The position numbers were made by a program, and so were the translations under genes. Below are positions 11,437-24,300 of a stretch of 64,000 nucleotides of DNA, piece by piece. Origin of the DNA: Cranoglanis bouderius. Taxonomy: Eukaryota > Chordata > Actinopteri > Siluriformes > Cranoglanididae. The DNA is taken from contig CM042565.1 of assembly GCA_023630585.1 (NCBI GenBank), forward strand, positions 14,584,513-14,648,512, in the 5' to 3' direction. How positions within the stretch are numbered: position 1 is the stretch's first letter; each line of letters begins with the position of its first letter. Below the pieces are notes generated by a model. That model did not search any database. It was not told the origin of the DNA and was given only the letters and a program-made list of their open reading frames with translations.

Positions 11437-12866
11437 CACGTGCGCTCTAACACGTACCCTCTTACACGTGCGCTCTAACACGTACCCTCTTACACGTATG
11501 CTCTTACACGTACGCTGTTACATGTACCCTCTAACACATACGCTCTTACACGTGCACTCTTACACGTGCACTCTTACACGTGCCCTCTTACACGTGCGCT
11601 CTTACACGTACCCTCTTACACGTACGCTCTTACACGTACGCTGTTACATGTACCCTCTAACACATACGCTCTTACACGTGTGCTCTTACACGTACCCTCT
11701 TACACGTATGCTCTTACACGTATGCTGTTACATGTACCCTCTAACACATACGCTCTTACACGTGCGCTCTTACACGTACCCTCTTACATGTACCTTCTTA
11801 CACATGCGCTCTAACACGTACCCTCTTACACGTACGCTCTTACACGTACGCTGTTACATGTACCCTCTAACACATACACTCTTACACGTGCGCTCTTACA
11901 CGTACCCTCCTACACGTACCCTCTTACATGTATGCTCTTACACGTATGCTGTTACATGTACCCTCTAACACATACGCTGTTACATGTGCGCTCTTACACG
12001 TGCCCTCTTACACATACCCTCTTACACGTGCGCTCTAACACGTACCCTCTTACACGTACGCTCTTACACGTATGCTGTTACATATACCCTCTAACACATA
12101 TGCTCTTACACATACCCTCTTACACGTACCCTCTTACACGTATGCTCTTACACGTATTCTCTTACACGTGTGCTCTTACACGTACCCTCTTACACGTGCA
12201 CTCTTACACGTGCGCTCTAACACGTACCCACTTACACGTATGCTCTTACATGTATGCTGTTACATGTACCCTCTAACACATACGCTCTTACACGTGCGCT
12301 CTTACAAGTACCCTCTTACACGTACCCTCTTACACGTGCGCTCTAACACGTACCCTCTTACACGTACACTCTTACACGTACGCTCTTACACGTACGCTGT
12401 TACATGTACCCTCTTACACATACACTCTTACACGTGTGCTCTTACATGTACCCTCTTACATGTATGCTCTTACACGTATGCTGTTACATGTACCCTCTAA
12501 CACATACGCTCTTACACGTGCGCTCTTACACATACCCTCTTACACGTGCGCTCTTACACGTACCCTCTTACATGTGCACGCTAAAACGTACCCTCTTACA
12601 CTTGCGCTCTTACACGTATGCGCTTACACGTACGCTGTTACATGTACCCTCTTACACATATGTTCTTACATGTACGCTGTTACACGTATGCTGTTACATG
12701 TACCCTCTTACACGTATCCTCTTACACGTACATTCTTACATGCACGCTCTTACATATACGCTGTTACACGTATGCTGTTACACATACGCTGTTACACGTA
12801 CGCGTTACACATATGCGGTTACATGTACCTTCTTACACTTAAGTTCTTACACGTACGCTCTTAAAC
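11437..12866. repeat. 14-bp minisatellite array, about 100 units (CTCTTACACGTACG type)
   Basis: 1.43 kb of units differing at a few positions (ACGTA or ACGTG; CCCTC, GCTC or GCTGT). The marker CTGTTACATG recurs at 11515, 11641, 11725, 11851, 11949, 12075, 12257, 12397 and 12481, and related CTGTTACA at 12635. All spacings are exact multiples of 14 (126, 84, 126, 98, 126, 182, 140, 84, 154). Phase is lost only near 12810. About twenty units carry CACGTG. Open frames (LLHVRSYTYPLTRT repeated) exist because 14-bp units without stops read open in all frames, so they are not called genes. Confidence 0.97.
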
Positions 12867-13114
12867 CAAGAGTTTGTTTTTTTTGGATATCTAAAGGTTC
12901 TTAGCTTCCTATTGAGATGCTTGGTCTTGGAAACCTCTGTGAAAGAGAAACATTTTACTGTACAAACACTCTACAGAGAACAAACCAAAAAAATAATCAA
13001 CATTCAAATCTAAAATTATATAATAAAAAAAATGATAAATTTAAGCAAAAAATGGCCAATGTGGCTGCAGTGTGGCCAACATGTAGGGAATGGTTATAGT
13101 TATTTACTGGGTTT

Positions 13115-13180
<66 letters not shown>

Positions 13181-13534
13181 CTTCATATGCAAAACCGCAA
13201 TAAGCCAATAGGAAACGAACTCTAACTACACACTCATTACGGATCTTACGGTCGGAAAAAAATAAAGTTCATGTGAGAAGGCGACTGCAGATTTGTTAAG
13301 AACGACCTACAAGTTTCCGCTATAGCCGTTATAACCCCAGATGCCATTTCGAGAGACGCCGAGGAAGAAAATTCCGGAAAAATAAAGAAACAAATCTGAC
13401 ACGGCTTGGGATGTTGTTTATTATTTAGACAAAGAGCAATGGGTTTAGTAAATCGCCTCAGCACGGGCCTTGACCTTAGTCACCCGTGTGCCACCCAAGA
13501 AAAGCAAACACGCCTGCACAGAGTGTGTGTGCCT

Positions 13535-13594
<60 letters not shown>

Positions 13595-13857
13595 ACCAGG
13601 CTTGGACAAATGCAGTGGAAACGGACGTCGGTTCTTTTTATCCTCATTAACAAAAGCGGTGCAGGGCTGCTATACCTCCAAGCTTAAGTGTGTTAGTTTT
13701 GGGTCCCTGTGCTCTGAGGAACTGCCATTTCCATCTCACGTTAAAATAAATACATGTGGTGGAGAAAGAGCGGGAGGGAGGAGGCGGATGGAGGTCCCAC
13801 CCTCAGTGTGTAAGAGAAGGAGACTTTGTGTTAGAGATAAAAGACCACCAGAGAATC

Positions 13858-13901
<44 letters not shown>

Positions 13902-14002
13902 CCCCACATGCTCCTCATTAAGTCCGTCCTAACTAGCTAACCAGATACACGCACATTAGACCCCTGCCCATCCTCTGAGCTATTCTATACAGTGCATACA
14001 GC

Positions 14003-14049
<47 letters not shown>

Positions 14050-14206
14050 ACACACACACACTGCCGTATCCTACCCTGCTGTTACTCTTTGAAAGTTAAG
14101 AGGTTTATGAGAAGCAGCCCCAGTCTGGAGGGGAACAGGCGAGGCGCCACTGACAGCACCAGATTATGGTATGCACATGTGTGTGCCAGCTTTGGTGAGT
14201 CTCTCG

Positions 14207-14249
<43 letters not shown>

Positions 14250-15090
14250 CAAATGCTCAAAATTACCATGCAGGCCATCCTGATGTTGTCTAATATAAAG
14301 ATGTTATAAGAACTCTCTGAACTCTTGGCCTGCGTTCATCTTAAACACATCATATTCGTCAAAAATAATGTCGTACCCCGGGTCCAACAAGAGTCATTTA
14401 CTAGAAATCTCACCACAGTGGAAAAAATTTCTACAAGACAGATTTTGTGTGTGCATTTGTGTGTGTGTGTGTGTGTGTGTGTTTTTTTTTTTTTAAACAT
14501 GCCAAGTCAGCAGAAAGCTAGCCAAAATGGAACGCCTTAAAAATATATATAATATCCAATTGAGATCATTTCTATTTTGGAAAAAATCAATCTAAACGAT
14601 CCCACATAAAAGCCCGGCCATTAAAAATGAAACATATTGGCGAGCGGTGCGTAATGCTTGTGTTGGCGCCAGCTCGTAAGCGAAAGCAAAGCACGCTGGG
14701 ATGTCTTGGGGTGGTTTTCCACTTTATTGATCTAAAGTTGATTTGAAGTAAATCGGCAGTAATGATGCGGTCATGGGACTGGAGTAAAAAAGCTTTATAT
14801 GAAAATTAAACAAGTTATGAATTGTCATGAGATTATCAGATGAACGCTATTAGGCAGGATGCATTCTAGGGGTGTAATGTAATGACACGATCTGTATCTG
14901 TAACTGTTTAATGCTCCAAATAAACATATCTGTATTCGGATTTGAGTCCCCGATTTGGGTGTGGCCTAAATCAGAAGGGGATCCTACCACAATGTCTCCA
15001 GAAACACTGGAAAAAGCCCAAAGGTAGAAATGTATACATTCAAACACCTCAAACTCAGCTAGTAATGTGTGCAGTACAGTTTTTTAATTA
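12867..15090. other. intronic sequence with microsatellites, no gene seen
   Basis: CA tract about 13110-13179, TG 13538-13590, CT 13860-13898, a 29-base C run at 14007-14035 running into CA to 14061, and CA 14218-14247. No recognised exon on either strand. Confidence 0.7.
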
Positions 15091-15437
15091 GCACAGTGTT
15101 AGCACATTTGCCTCGCACCTCCGTGGTTGGGGGTTTGAATCCCGCCTCTACCCTGTCTGCACGGACTTTGCATGTTCTCCCCATGCTTCGGGGGTTTCCT
15201 CCGGGTACTCCGGTTTCCTCGGCCAGTCCAAAAACATGCGTTGTAGGCTGATTGGCATTTCCAAATTGTCTGTAGTGTGTGAATGTGTGTGCAATTGTGC
15301 CCTTTGCTGGGTTGGCACCCCGTCCAGGGTGTCCCCTGCCTTGTGCCCCGAGTTCCCCGGGATAGGCTCCAGGCTCCCCCACGACCCTGTGTAGGATAAG
15401 CAGTACGGAAAATGGATGGATGGATGGATGGATGGAT
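15091..15437 (+). mobile_element. tRNA-derived SINE with GATG tail
   Basis: Head with AGCACATTTGCCTCGCACCT and B box GGGTTTGAATCCC at 15131. The body contains GCATGTTCTCCCC and GTGCCCCGAGTTCCCCGGGA, and the tail (GGAT)n is at 15412-15437. The same element is at 20061-20369 (reverse) and 48366-48638. Confidence 0.75.
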
Positions 15438-16988
15438 ATGTTAGTACCTGCTTGTGATAGGTTCGAACAAATTGACTTTGGTTTAGTCTCAAAATACAAA
15501 CAAGCTAGTGGCCTAATTTAAACCACAGAGGATGAACGAAAGAATGCTCTATGTTTATGGTCAAGAAGGACCCCTTTGTTTGTCTTGCGACCTTCGTGTC
15601 TGACCCACTTGCTAAAAACCTCGCACTTGTGCAATCACAATCACGATACCCTGTGAATCTTTCTGACTAGCTTTCTAAATAAAAAAAAACAAACCAAAAA
15701 AAAACTATTCATACCTGTGTTTGTATTTGTTTAGAATACATTATCTTTTCATTCTGATTAATGTATCATAAAGTTTGGATATCATAGGATCATAGGATAT
15801 CATAAAGGTTGTTTTTGTCAATTTTGAAGTCTAGTAGACGTAAGTGTTGGAGAGACTATGTGATTCTGTGTGTCGGTTAACCCTTTCTAGCAATACGTTG
15901 GCATTCGACTTATCGGAAAATGTTAATATAAACAAGTGAATTATTTTATCGCCGCAAGTCTATTGTAAGATTAGTCAGGACACCGTTGGGTTTCTGTGTG
16001 TAGAGTACCATGACACTGTATACAACTGCCACAATGAAAATATAATATTTATTCCTAGCAGGCTAGGTAAAAAAAACAAACAAAAAAAACCTAAACTGCA
16101 TGTTCTTAAAGACATGACTCGTTAACCACTACTGTGGAGTGCGACATCACAAATACGTTCAATGCTGAACACGGGCACTGCCAAAACAGGTAGCCTCTGG
16201 TAAAAAGAGTTAACGTAAGAGCATGGAGAGACATTGTCGCTGTGTAACGTGACTGTTAGGTTTTGTGTGTTTGTTTATTTGTGTGTGTCTGTTTATTTGT
16301 TTAATCTGGTCATCTGCGTCTCATTTCACATGTTCATCCTCAGTTGAACTCAATTTATTCAAAGGTGGTATATTAAGGTAATTCATTTTATTAAAATTAA
16401 GGGTCTGGCAAATCAGTGTCAATGTAGTATAATAATAAAGAAGGATATTTAATGACAAAAAAATTTTGCACAGTAATGTGAAGCAGATCAGCCTTTTGAA
16501 GAACATGTAAATAGTTAGGACATAATGTACCTGTAGGTAAAAATAAGCGCATGCAGCAACTTTCATCCGCCACGAGAAACACCGGACGCAAATCATTTCC
16601 AGTATCCAGTTTATCGTGTTTATTTTTCATCATAAATGTTTAGTACTGCTGACTATTTTTTCACTTTCAAGAGAGAATCGTGATGCATCTAAGAATCAGT
16701 TTTTTACTCCCCATTCCTTACAGACATGTGTTTCTAATGCAACACAAAGCACAATACAGAAGTGTATCAAAACATATGAGTGATTTGTTCCATGATATCA
16801 TCTGTTACATTCGCTGGTGATATTTATATCAACTCACTGTATATTACTATTGACATTAAACCTGTCCATGTCATGTTTCTATTATTTATTCAGCTTACTG
16901 CACACGTTCGATTCCGGTCCAATGCTCTACTTTGGCCGTTACTTGATCACGTCGTATAAAAAAAAATTTGAGTCTACAAATGGCTCAC
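15438..16988. other. intronic sequence, nothing recognised
   Basis: No exon-like frame with splice sites matching dynamin, and no clear mobile element. Searched by eye for the remainder of the PH domain without success. Confidence 0.5.
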
Positions 16989-17102
16989 CTCGTCATCCTT
17001 GTACCAGGAGAGCGATTCAGCCGTCAGCACGAACCAGTACTCTTTAGCGCCACCTTTCATGATGCTGATGTTGTTGATTGTCAGCCAGCCCTTCCTGATG
17101 AC
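16989..17102 (-). CDS. dnm1: dnm1 exon 15, start of PH domain (last exon in window)
   Basis: 114 nt, residues 520-557. Reads VIRKGWLTINNISIMKGGAK, then EYWFVLTAESLSWYKDDE, the first strands of the PH domain. Acceptor CTCAG, donor GTGAGC. I find no continuation (the EKEKKYML-type exon) in the 17 kb to its left. Confidence 0.97.
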
Positions 17103-17723
17103 CTGAGAAACAGAACAAGGTACACAGCGATTATAAACAGCAAAACACACAAATACACACACATACGTACCGCCTCCAGTGGATTGGAGGAGAATTGCAA
17201 ACTCTCTCGCACTCTCATCCACACACCAACATGAGACAACATTCTCTCCCCGTCGATCACTTGTTACTATAGAAACAATGATGTGTGATGTATTAATATA
17301 AACCTGCAATTTGTAGCTGCACTACCGTCAGAGCTGCTGTTATGGAAAACTAATCAACACCTCCTGACCAATCAGAATCAAGAATTCGGCAATGCTGTGT
17401 ATAACACTGTATGTCCACATGGCCACAACATAAACTACACTCTCTTAACCTGTATCATTACACACAGCTGACTTGGTTGTTCTTAGCTGCAGAGTACAAA
17501 ATCACACAGCTGAGGAAAGAAAGTCTGGAATTTTTAACCACACGACACAGACATGCACAAATATAGATGATCCAAATACACATTTTGTTCAAAGGCCTGA
17601 ATTGTGTTGTTTGTATAGCCTGCTTTTGGGTTTAAATGGACTGAAAGACAGACATTAGCTTAAAAAAAAAAACAGTGTGTGGGAGATGCTTGAGCCACCT
17701 GCAATGTACATTAGTGATATCAC

Positions 17724-17797
<74 letters not shown>

Positions 17798-20700
17798 ACA
17801 TAAATATAAGACCAGTACTCACCATGATCTCATCCTAGAGTAGAGGAGGCAAAGGAAAAAATATAAATGATTATAAAAACACAAAACGAACAAAAGATGC
17901 CTAAAGGAAATATAAAAATCCATATTTGGAGTGCAAAAGTTTGTATCCCCTTTGACAAAATGGATAAGACAAAGAAATTAAATTTTCAAGAATAGTTCTC
18001 TTAGATGTTCCTTCATTCTTACAAGTAAAATAAAAGATATCAAATCAAATAGTGTATATTAAGATAATAATAATAATAATGAAATAAATCATTTCAGTTT
18101 GAATTTTTCTTGGCAAATAAATAACTTGTATACTCACACTTTTCCCTTACATCTGTCTGCCCTCAATCTCTTCCACATCCTCCTCTATGTTGTAATATTG
18201 GTGTATTTGTATGGATAAATGGACTTTTTCCATTTGAAAACCATGGGGGGTATAAACTTTTGCACTCAAATGGACAAAAGAAATAATAGAAAAAAGGACA
18301 TTTACTGTCATCTACTCTCTGCCTTTTTGCCTTGTGGTTTCCAGAAACAACAATAGAAAAACCATGTTGAATAAAATGATTACGGCTTGCTGTTAAGGCA
18401 AGAACCAAAAAATTCATATGGCAATTTTATGTCTAGGACGTTTTGACAGTCCTGACCACCTGCGTTAAAAAACACGACTGCTGCTAGTCACGCTAGCCTC
18501 AGGAATGCTGTCACATCCACTCATCTCTCCAAAATAGCTGCACAATTACATAATACTCTACTACGAGCCTAACTATGTATACTCTACTGCAGCGGCGCTA
18601 AGATCCGAAAATATCACCCAGGACAAGTGAAATGTTTCTGCCCTTAACAACTGCCTGGAATGAAATGCTAAATAAAAAGCAGATCATCTGCATTAGTCAG
18701 GAGTGTGAAAATACTACAGAGCCTTTCTTGTTGTTGTTGTTGTTGTTGTTGTTTTTATATAACTGATCTAGGATCAGTTTTCTCTCCAGAACTCTTCATT
18801 TCAACTGGTATGAGCGAGAGCACAAACCTGCCCCTGGACCAGTTGATAAAGAAGAAGCAGCATGAAACGACACACAGAAGAAAACACAAAACGCAGGAGA
18901 TATGAACAGGGTCAGAAACTCAACATTCATTTTAAGGCGACATGACACACGAGGACATATGTAAGGAGTTAAAGGAAAAGTTCGGCCACAAACGAAACGC
19001 GCACAATGTTCCGCTTAGAGTACCCCAGTAGCAGTCAAGCGGCTGCGTGGTGGTGGAAGCGCTCTAGTTTTGCAGCTAACAAGAAATAGAACCTTATAGC
19101 TACCAGTTTATCATCATGCAAATGGGACGCCTAAATGATCACTCGATCACCTCAAAAAAAAAAAAAAAGAGTTACTTTTGAATAAAATAGTAGACAATGT
19201 CTGTACTAATAAATTATAAGGAACTATATAATCGTACGGATCAATTTTAAGCTACACCTCCTAGCTCAGCCTAATACTGGCACCAAACTATGTGATGTGA
19301 CATTTTCTGTCCATGTTTATGGATAACAGTGTGTCATATAGTGTTATATTAGCAAGTGTCTGATGGCTCGTACATGCTATTATAATGCTAAACTGGTGGT
19401 TATAGGTTGTATGACGCAATTAGATATCATATCTGGTTAACTTTTGAGTTGAAAAAAACAATGCGCAGATTTCATTTTTGGCTGAACTATTGCTTTAAAA
19501 TCAATAGTATTCAAAACTATTGAGAATAATGGTGACAACATAGAAAAAAGGAAAGCGTGTATCTGCACCCAGTCCTGAAGATGGCGCTGTAAGGAGTACA
19601 AACGTTACCTGGTTGCCGGCCGCCTTCTTCTTGCTCATTTGGCTGCTTCGCTGCTGCGCGCTAAAGAGAAAGAAAACTAGATTTTAGCTGCTCAAACAAA
19701 AGCAGTTGGTTTTCATTGTTGGCTTTTGTAACATAATGCTCACATCACAATACTTTTGAGTCTGTATGATACTTTGAATATTGCTTTTAAAAAAATTATT
19801 ATTTTTTTTTTATTAAAACATTATAAATCGATATAGAGACAAAATACTGTCACACTGGTCCAGCATGTTACCGTTCGAAACAAATTATAAATGCAATTAA
19901 GTATAAATTTTTAGCAAATAATTTGTTTGTGGTTTAACGACTGACAGTACGGACAGTTTGTGTAGATAAATTTAAATCACATGAATGATAAAACCAAGAA
20001 ATGTCCAATGATAACTTGTTGGAAAGACGATTCTGTTGAACACTTAACACCTGAAACTGTTCCATCCATCCACTGTCCGTGCCGCTTATCCTACACGGGG
20101 TCACGGGGGAGCCTGGAGCCTATCCCAGGGAACTCGGGGCACAAGGTGGGTGCCAACCCATCGCAGGGCGCAATCTCACACACACTCACACACCCCTTCA
20201 CACACTACGGACTATTTGGAAATGCCAATCAACCTACAGCGCATGTCTTAGAACCGGGCGAGGAAACCCCCGAAGCACGGGGAGAACATGCAAACTCCAC
20301 ACACACAGGGCGGAAGTGGGATTCGAGCCCCCAACCCTGGAGGTGCGAGGCAAATGTGCTAACCACTAAGATTTACACATACTAAACAATACTAAAGCTT
20401 ATAGCTGCTGTCGAATTTATACTGAATTGTATTTATAGTTTGTCTTTACCTGCTTTACTGATCCTACTTCAAATTATTTTCTCCTTTTTCACATCACAAG
20501 CCGTCAATGGACTTTATCATTGGACACTTATCATTGGACATTTTTTTGGTTTAAACAGAGCAAATCCACTTAACTGCACAACATATTCACGACTTTCCTA
20601 CTGTCGATAACCACATTACATTTTCAAGTATGTTTTTAATCTGTCTAATTTAGACCTTTTTTAAAAATGGGCTTTCCGATAGAAATTGTGTATTTTACAT

Positions 20701-21263
20701 ATAAACGCTTGTAGATAACTGTATAGCTTTATGTCTTGCCCTTCCTCCTTCCTTCCTCAATTCTGCCGTTTCTTTTATTCGCAAAGTGCGATATCCAAAT
20801 CCAGTCATTTCTCTAGTGACATAAAACTACCAGAGTGACTGTACACGAAATCTGGAAACTCACTTGGCAAATCCGATGAAATCTTCATGGTTGGTGTTCA
20901 TGTAAGCCAGCTCGATGTCAATAAGCAGCATCACCTTGCGATCATAGGTGACAAAATTGTTTAGTAAATGTCAAAATGTTAGTTCTAGAAGAAATGAAGG
21001 TCAAAAATGGGTCACAGTTCATTTGAAGGGTACGTGAAGGGAATTGGGCATTCTTCTTAAGCACTGCATGTATATCATCCAGTGCTTAAAAGATGAATGC
21101 AATGCTTATGAAAGTGTTATATGAATGTAGATACTGAAACGCATGTGTAGCGTCGTTCCCTCTACGCCTCACCTGGTCCTTGGTGCGACTCTCACGATCA
21201 CGGATGTGCGTAGTGACGATTCTTTCCATTTCCTCTCGCAGCATGGGGTACTGGGCCAGCTAT

Positions 21264-21324
<61 letters not shown>

Positions 21325-24300
21325 CAGACAAGATGCAAGGCAGAGAGCAAATGTATCATACACTCGGCCTACGATTGGTGTACAAACAACATGGCACTAT
21401 AAAACATGTTGGATTTAAAAGTGTAACGTTCATATGCTCTATTCACAGAATATAAAGGAATCACATAAAAGAATAATAAAACATACAAATGGTGCGCTAA
21501 GACTAAATTCTTCTCTACTGATGACTGTAAAGTGAATTTCATTGCCTCAGAAGAAGGCAATTGTTAGCTCCCAGATTTTATAGATGCATTTATCCATGTT
21601 GTGGGAAAATAACAACAAGAAAATTTTCCTCACTCCCGATTCAAGTCAGGGTTGATAATTATCTGATGAGCTCAATCAGGTTATTTTATATAGAAGAGTT
21701 TGACAAAAACAATGTACAATGGCTGCTTTGAGGTCTTCAGACTCCTTCAATCAGACACTAAGGGTGCTTTCACGTTGTTTAGTTCATTTGAGTGGAACCC
21801 TGGTGTGTATTCCACCTCGGGGCGGTTGTTCTGAGCGAGGTGGTCTCGGTCCACTTGCAAGTGCGAGAAAGTCATTCGAATCTGAATCGACTCTGAACCT
21901 CTGAACATCCCGCATGTTTTGGATTGCGAGCTGCTAAACTGAGCCAAAAGACAGAGCTGTAGCACTGCAGAAATGCCATGTACTGTATTCTAGAACAAAA
22001 AGAGAACATAAACACTGGATCTGACAACATTAAATATTTTAAACTTGTGAGTTATAGAAGTATATAATCTGTTATTTGGCGCTGGCTCCGTGTTCTATGT
22101 GCTAGGGCGGTTTTTTGTGTGATTTCGACAAGCACTTGGCAAAAGTCTGTTCACCTTTTTCCATTGCCGTATTTATCACTAATAAATGAAAGAGGTTTAC
22201 GAGTTACCTTTTCAGCCCTGCATGCCTCTCAGCCAATTGTTTTTTGTTTGGGTCTTTTGGCTTTTTGGTTTGTTGTATAACGTGTAGTGTGAAACCAAAC
22301 CGAACCTATTAGCAAACAAAACCAAAAGTGTGAATTTCGCTCTGATTCGGTCTCATCAAACGGACTAATAGGTGTGAAAGCACCCTGTTTTAACATCTTT
22401 TATAGACCATTTTAATGCTTGGCGCTGTTTAAGTTAATGATGCATTGCAATGTTTGGCTCATGCAGAGTCACTCTCACAAAACTTAACACACAGACTCTT
22501 ATATAAAACAGCGCAAAGTGGCAGGGATTCGGCGTGATTCTGCTTCAGTCAAGTGCAGCGATGCAAAAACTAAACAGGGAATTTAAGAAGGACAACTAAA
22601 GCAAGACTGCTTACAGACGTGAGCAGTACATTTACACATGCGCTGAACGAATGAAATGAAAGAGAGGAAGAGAGGGAGGATAGGATGTTGGAAGAGATCA
22701 AAGTGACCTCATGTGGATTTTCAGCACAGTCACTTCCTCTCATGACCTACTACAGTATGAAAGATTTGACCCGACGTTACAGTCACTTGGTGAAAGGACG
22801 TGCGACGAAATACTGTATGGCGCCCTTTTGAAATGGGTTGAAAAGCGCAAAAGAATGCGATATGTGTTTGTTGAAATCCACAAGAGGCCAATTGTCCAAA
22901 GAAAATCTCTGATCAAGCGTGAAAAGGTGGCTACAAATGATAAGACAACATGAGAAGAGAAGAAAGGTAGAGATAGATGTTTTTATAGGTGTTAGCTTGT
23001 GAGGGTTACAGGACCTACCGACCTAAATGGGAGGAACAAATTCATAAAATATCCATGACTGAAATAGGAATTTCATAGAAACTATTAATAAATTGCTAAT
23101 GGAAAAGACACAGAGATGAGAAAAGACAGGACAGGACTACAAAATGCAAAGAGACAATTTGGAAGCTGGAAATTTTGGAAGTTATTCTGTAAGAGAACCA
23201 AATAAATCTTTAGTGTACCGTTATAAAGAATAAAGAATATGAATAAAATAAAAATGGAATGAAATTAATTATTGTAAAAGTGGTAAGGATAGACTGACTG
23301 TTGCTGGACAGATTCTTTTTTTTTTTTTTTTGGCTTTTTAGGTCCTCAATTGGTCCTTAAAGGTAGAAGGTATGCTGCTAGTTAAATTGTGTTAAGGAAA
23401 ACACGATTTTTCAAAAAGGTGTACCACAAGGTTCTGTACAAAGCCCAGTTCTGCTTTCATTGTACATGCTAAGATTAGGAAAAGGTCATTTTTCATAATC
23501 ACACCGACGATACACAGCTCTGTATATCTATAAAGCCTTAAATTAGCTTGATTGAGATTGAGAAACTCACAACCTCCTCGTGTCTTTTATTCATTTATTT
23601 TACATTACAGATATATTACTAATATTGTTCTGACTATGAACATAGACTTGAAATAGAGCTGCATTCAAACAAGCCATGTGTAAATGTGCTATTTCAGTCT
23701 TTCTTGCTATCCTGACACGTTGCTCTAGCGCAGGAGTTCAGCAATAAAAATGGACAAATCTCTCCGTCCTCTGCCTCCTCTAGTTCCTCGACAACATCGA
23801 GCGACTCGGTGGAACAAAAAATAACGAAACATTTCTTGAATATGGATTTACATGCATGACTGTAAAGAAGGAGGAGAAACCAAAACACCAAGGCTTGGGA
23901 TGTACTGTCCATGTCCAAAAAGACTGGGAAACTCTGGCAACCAGAATAAAAAGTTTCAAGCATGCTAGAAGCCCTGTCTCTATGAACAGAACTGAAGATT
24001 ACAACTGTAACTGTGGTTCTATGAAAACTATGACTCATTTTTTTCACATTGTGCTTAGGCTTCTACTTTGTTTTTGTAAGTTTTGCTTTGTTTAATCTTG
24101 TCCTTTTGTGTGGTTTTTTAAAAGTGTGTAATGTAGCATTGTCTAGTATAATGCATAATGATAATAAAGTAGACTTTAGACTTTGATGACTAAGCGGAGG
24201 AACACCAGAAAACCACATGTTGAAAAAAGAAATGGCCGGAGGACAAATGTGATCTGATCTAGCACGGAGCTTATATAGATTACTCATAGTATAAGGTCAA

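Noticed and set aside
11468..12904. Long open frames (up to 166 aa) of LLHVRSYTYPLTRT-type repeats
   Set aside because: They are translations of the 14-bp tandem array. A 14-bp unit without stop codons is open in every frame, and no start context, splice sites or family match exist.
15059..15499. 146-aa minus-strand frame (SLEPIPGNSGHK type)
   Set aside because: It reads the reverse strand of the tRNA-derived SINE. The same peptide appears at each SINE copy (20061-20369, 48366-48638).
24063..24287. Possible terminator or polyadenylation site near ATAATAAAGTAGACTTTAG (about 24163)
   Set aside because: No transcript context on the plus strand. Could be an old LINE 3' end but the evidence is too thin to call.
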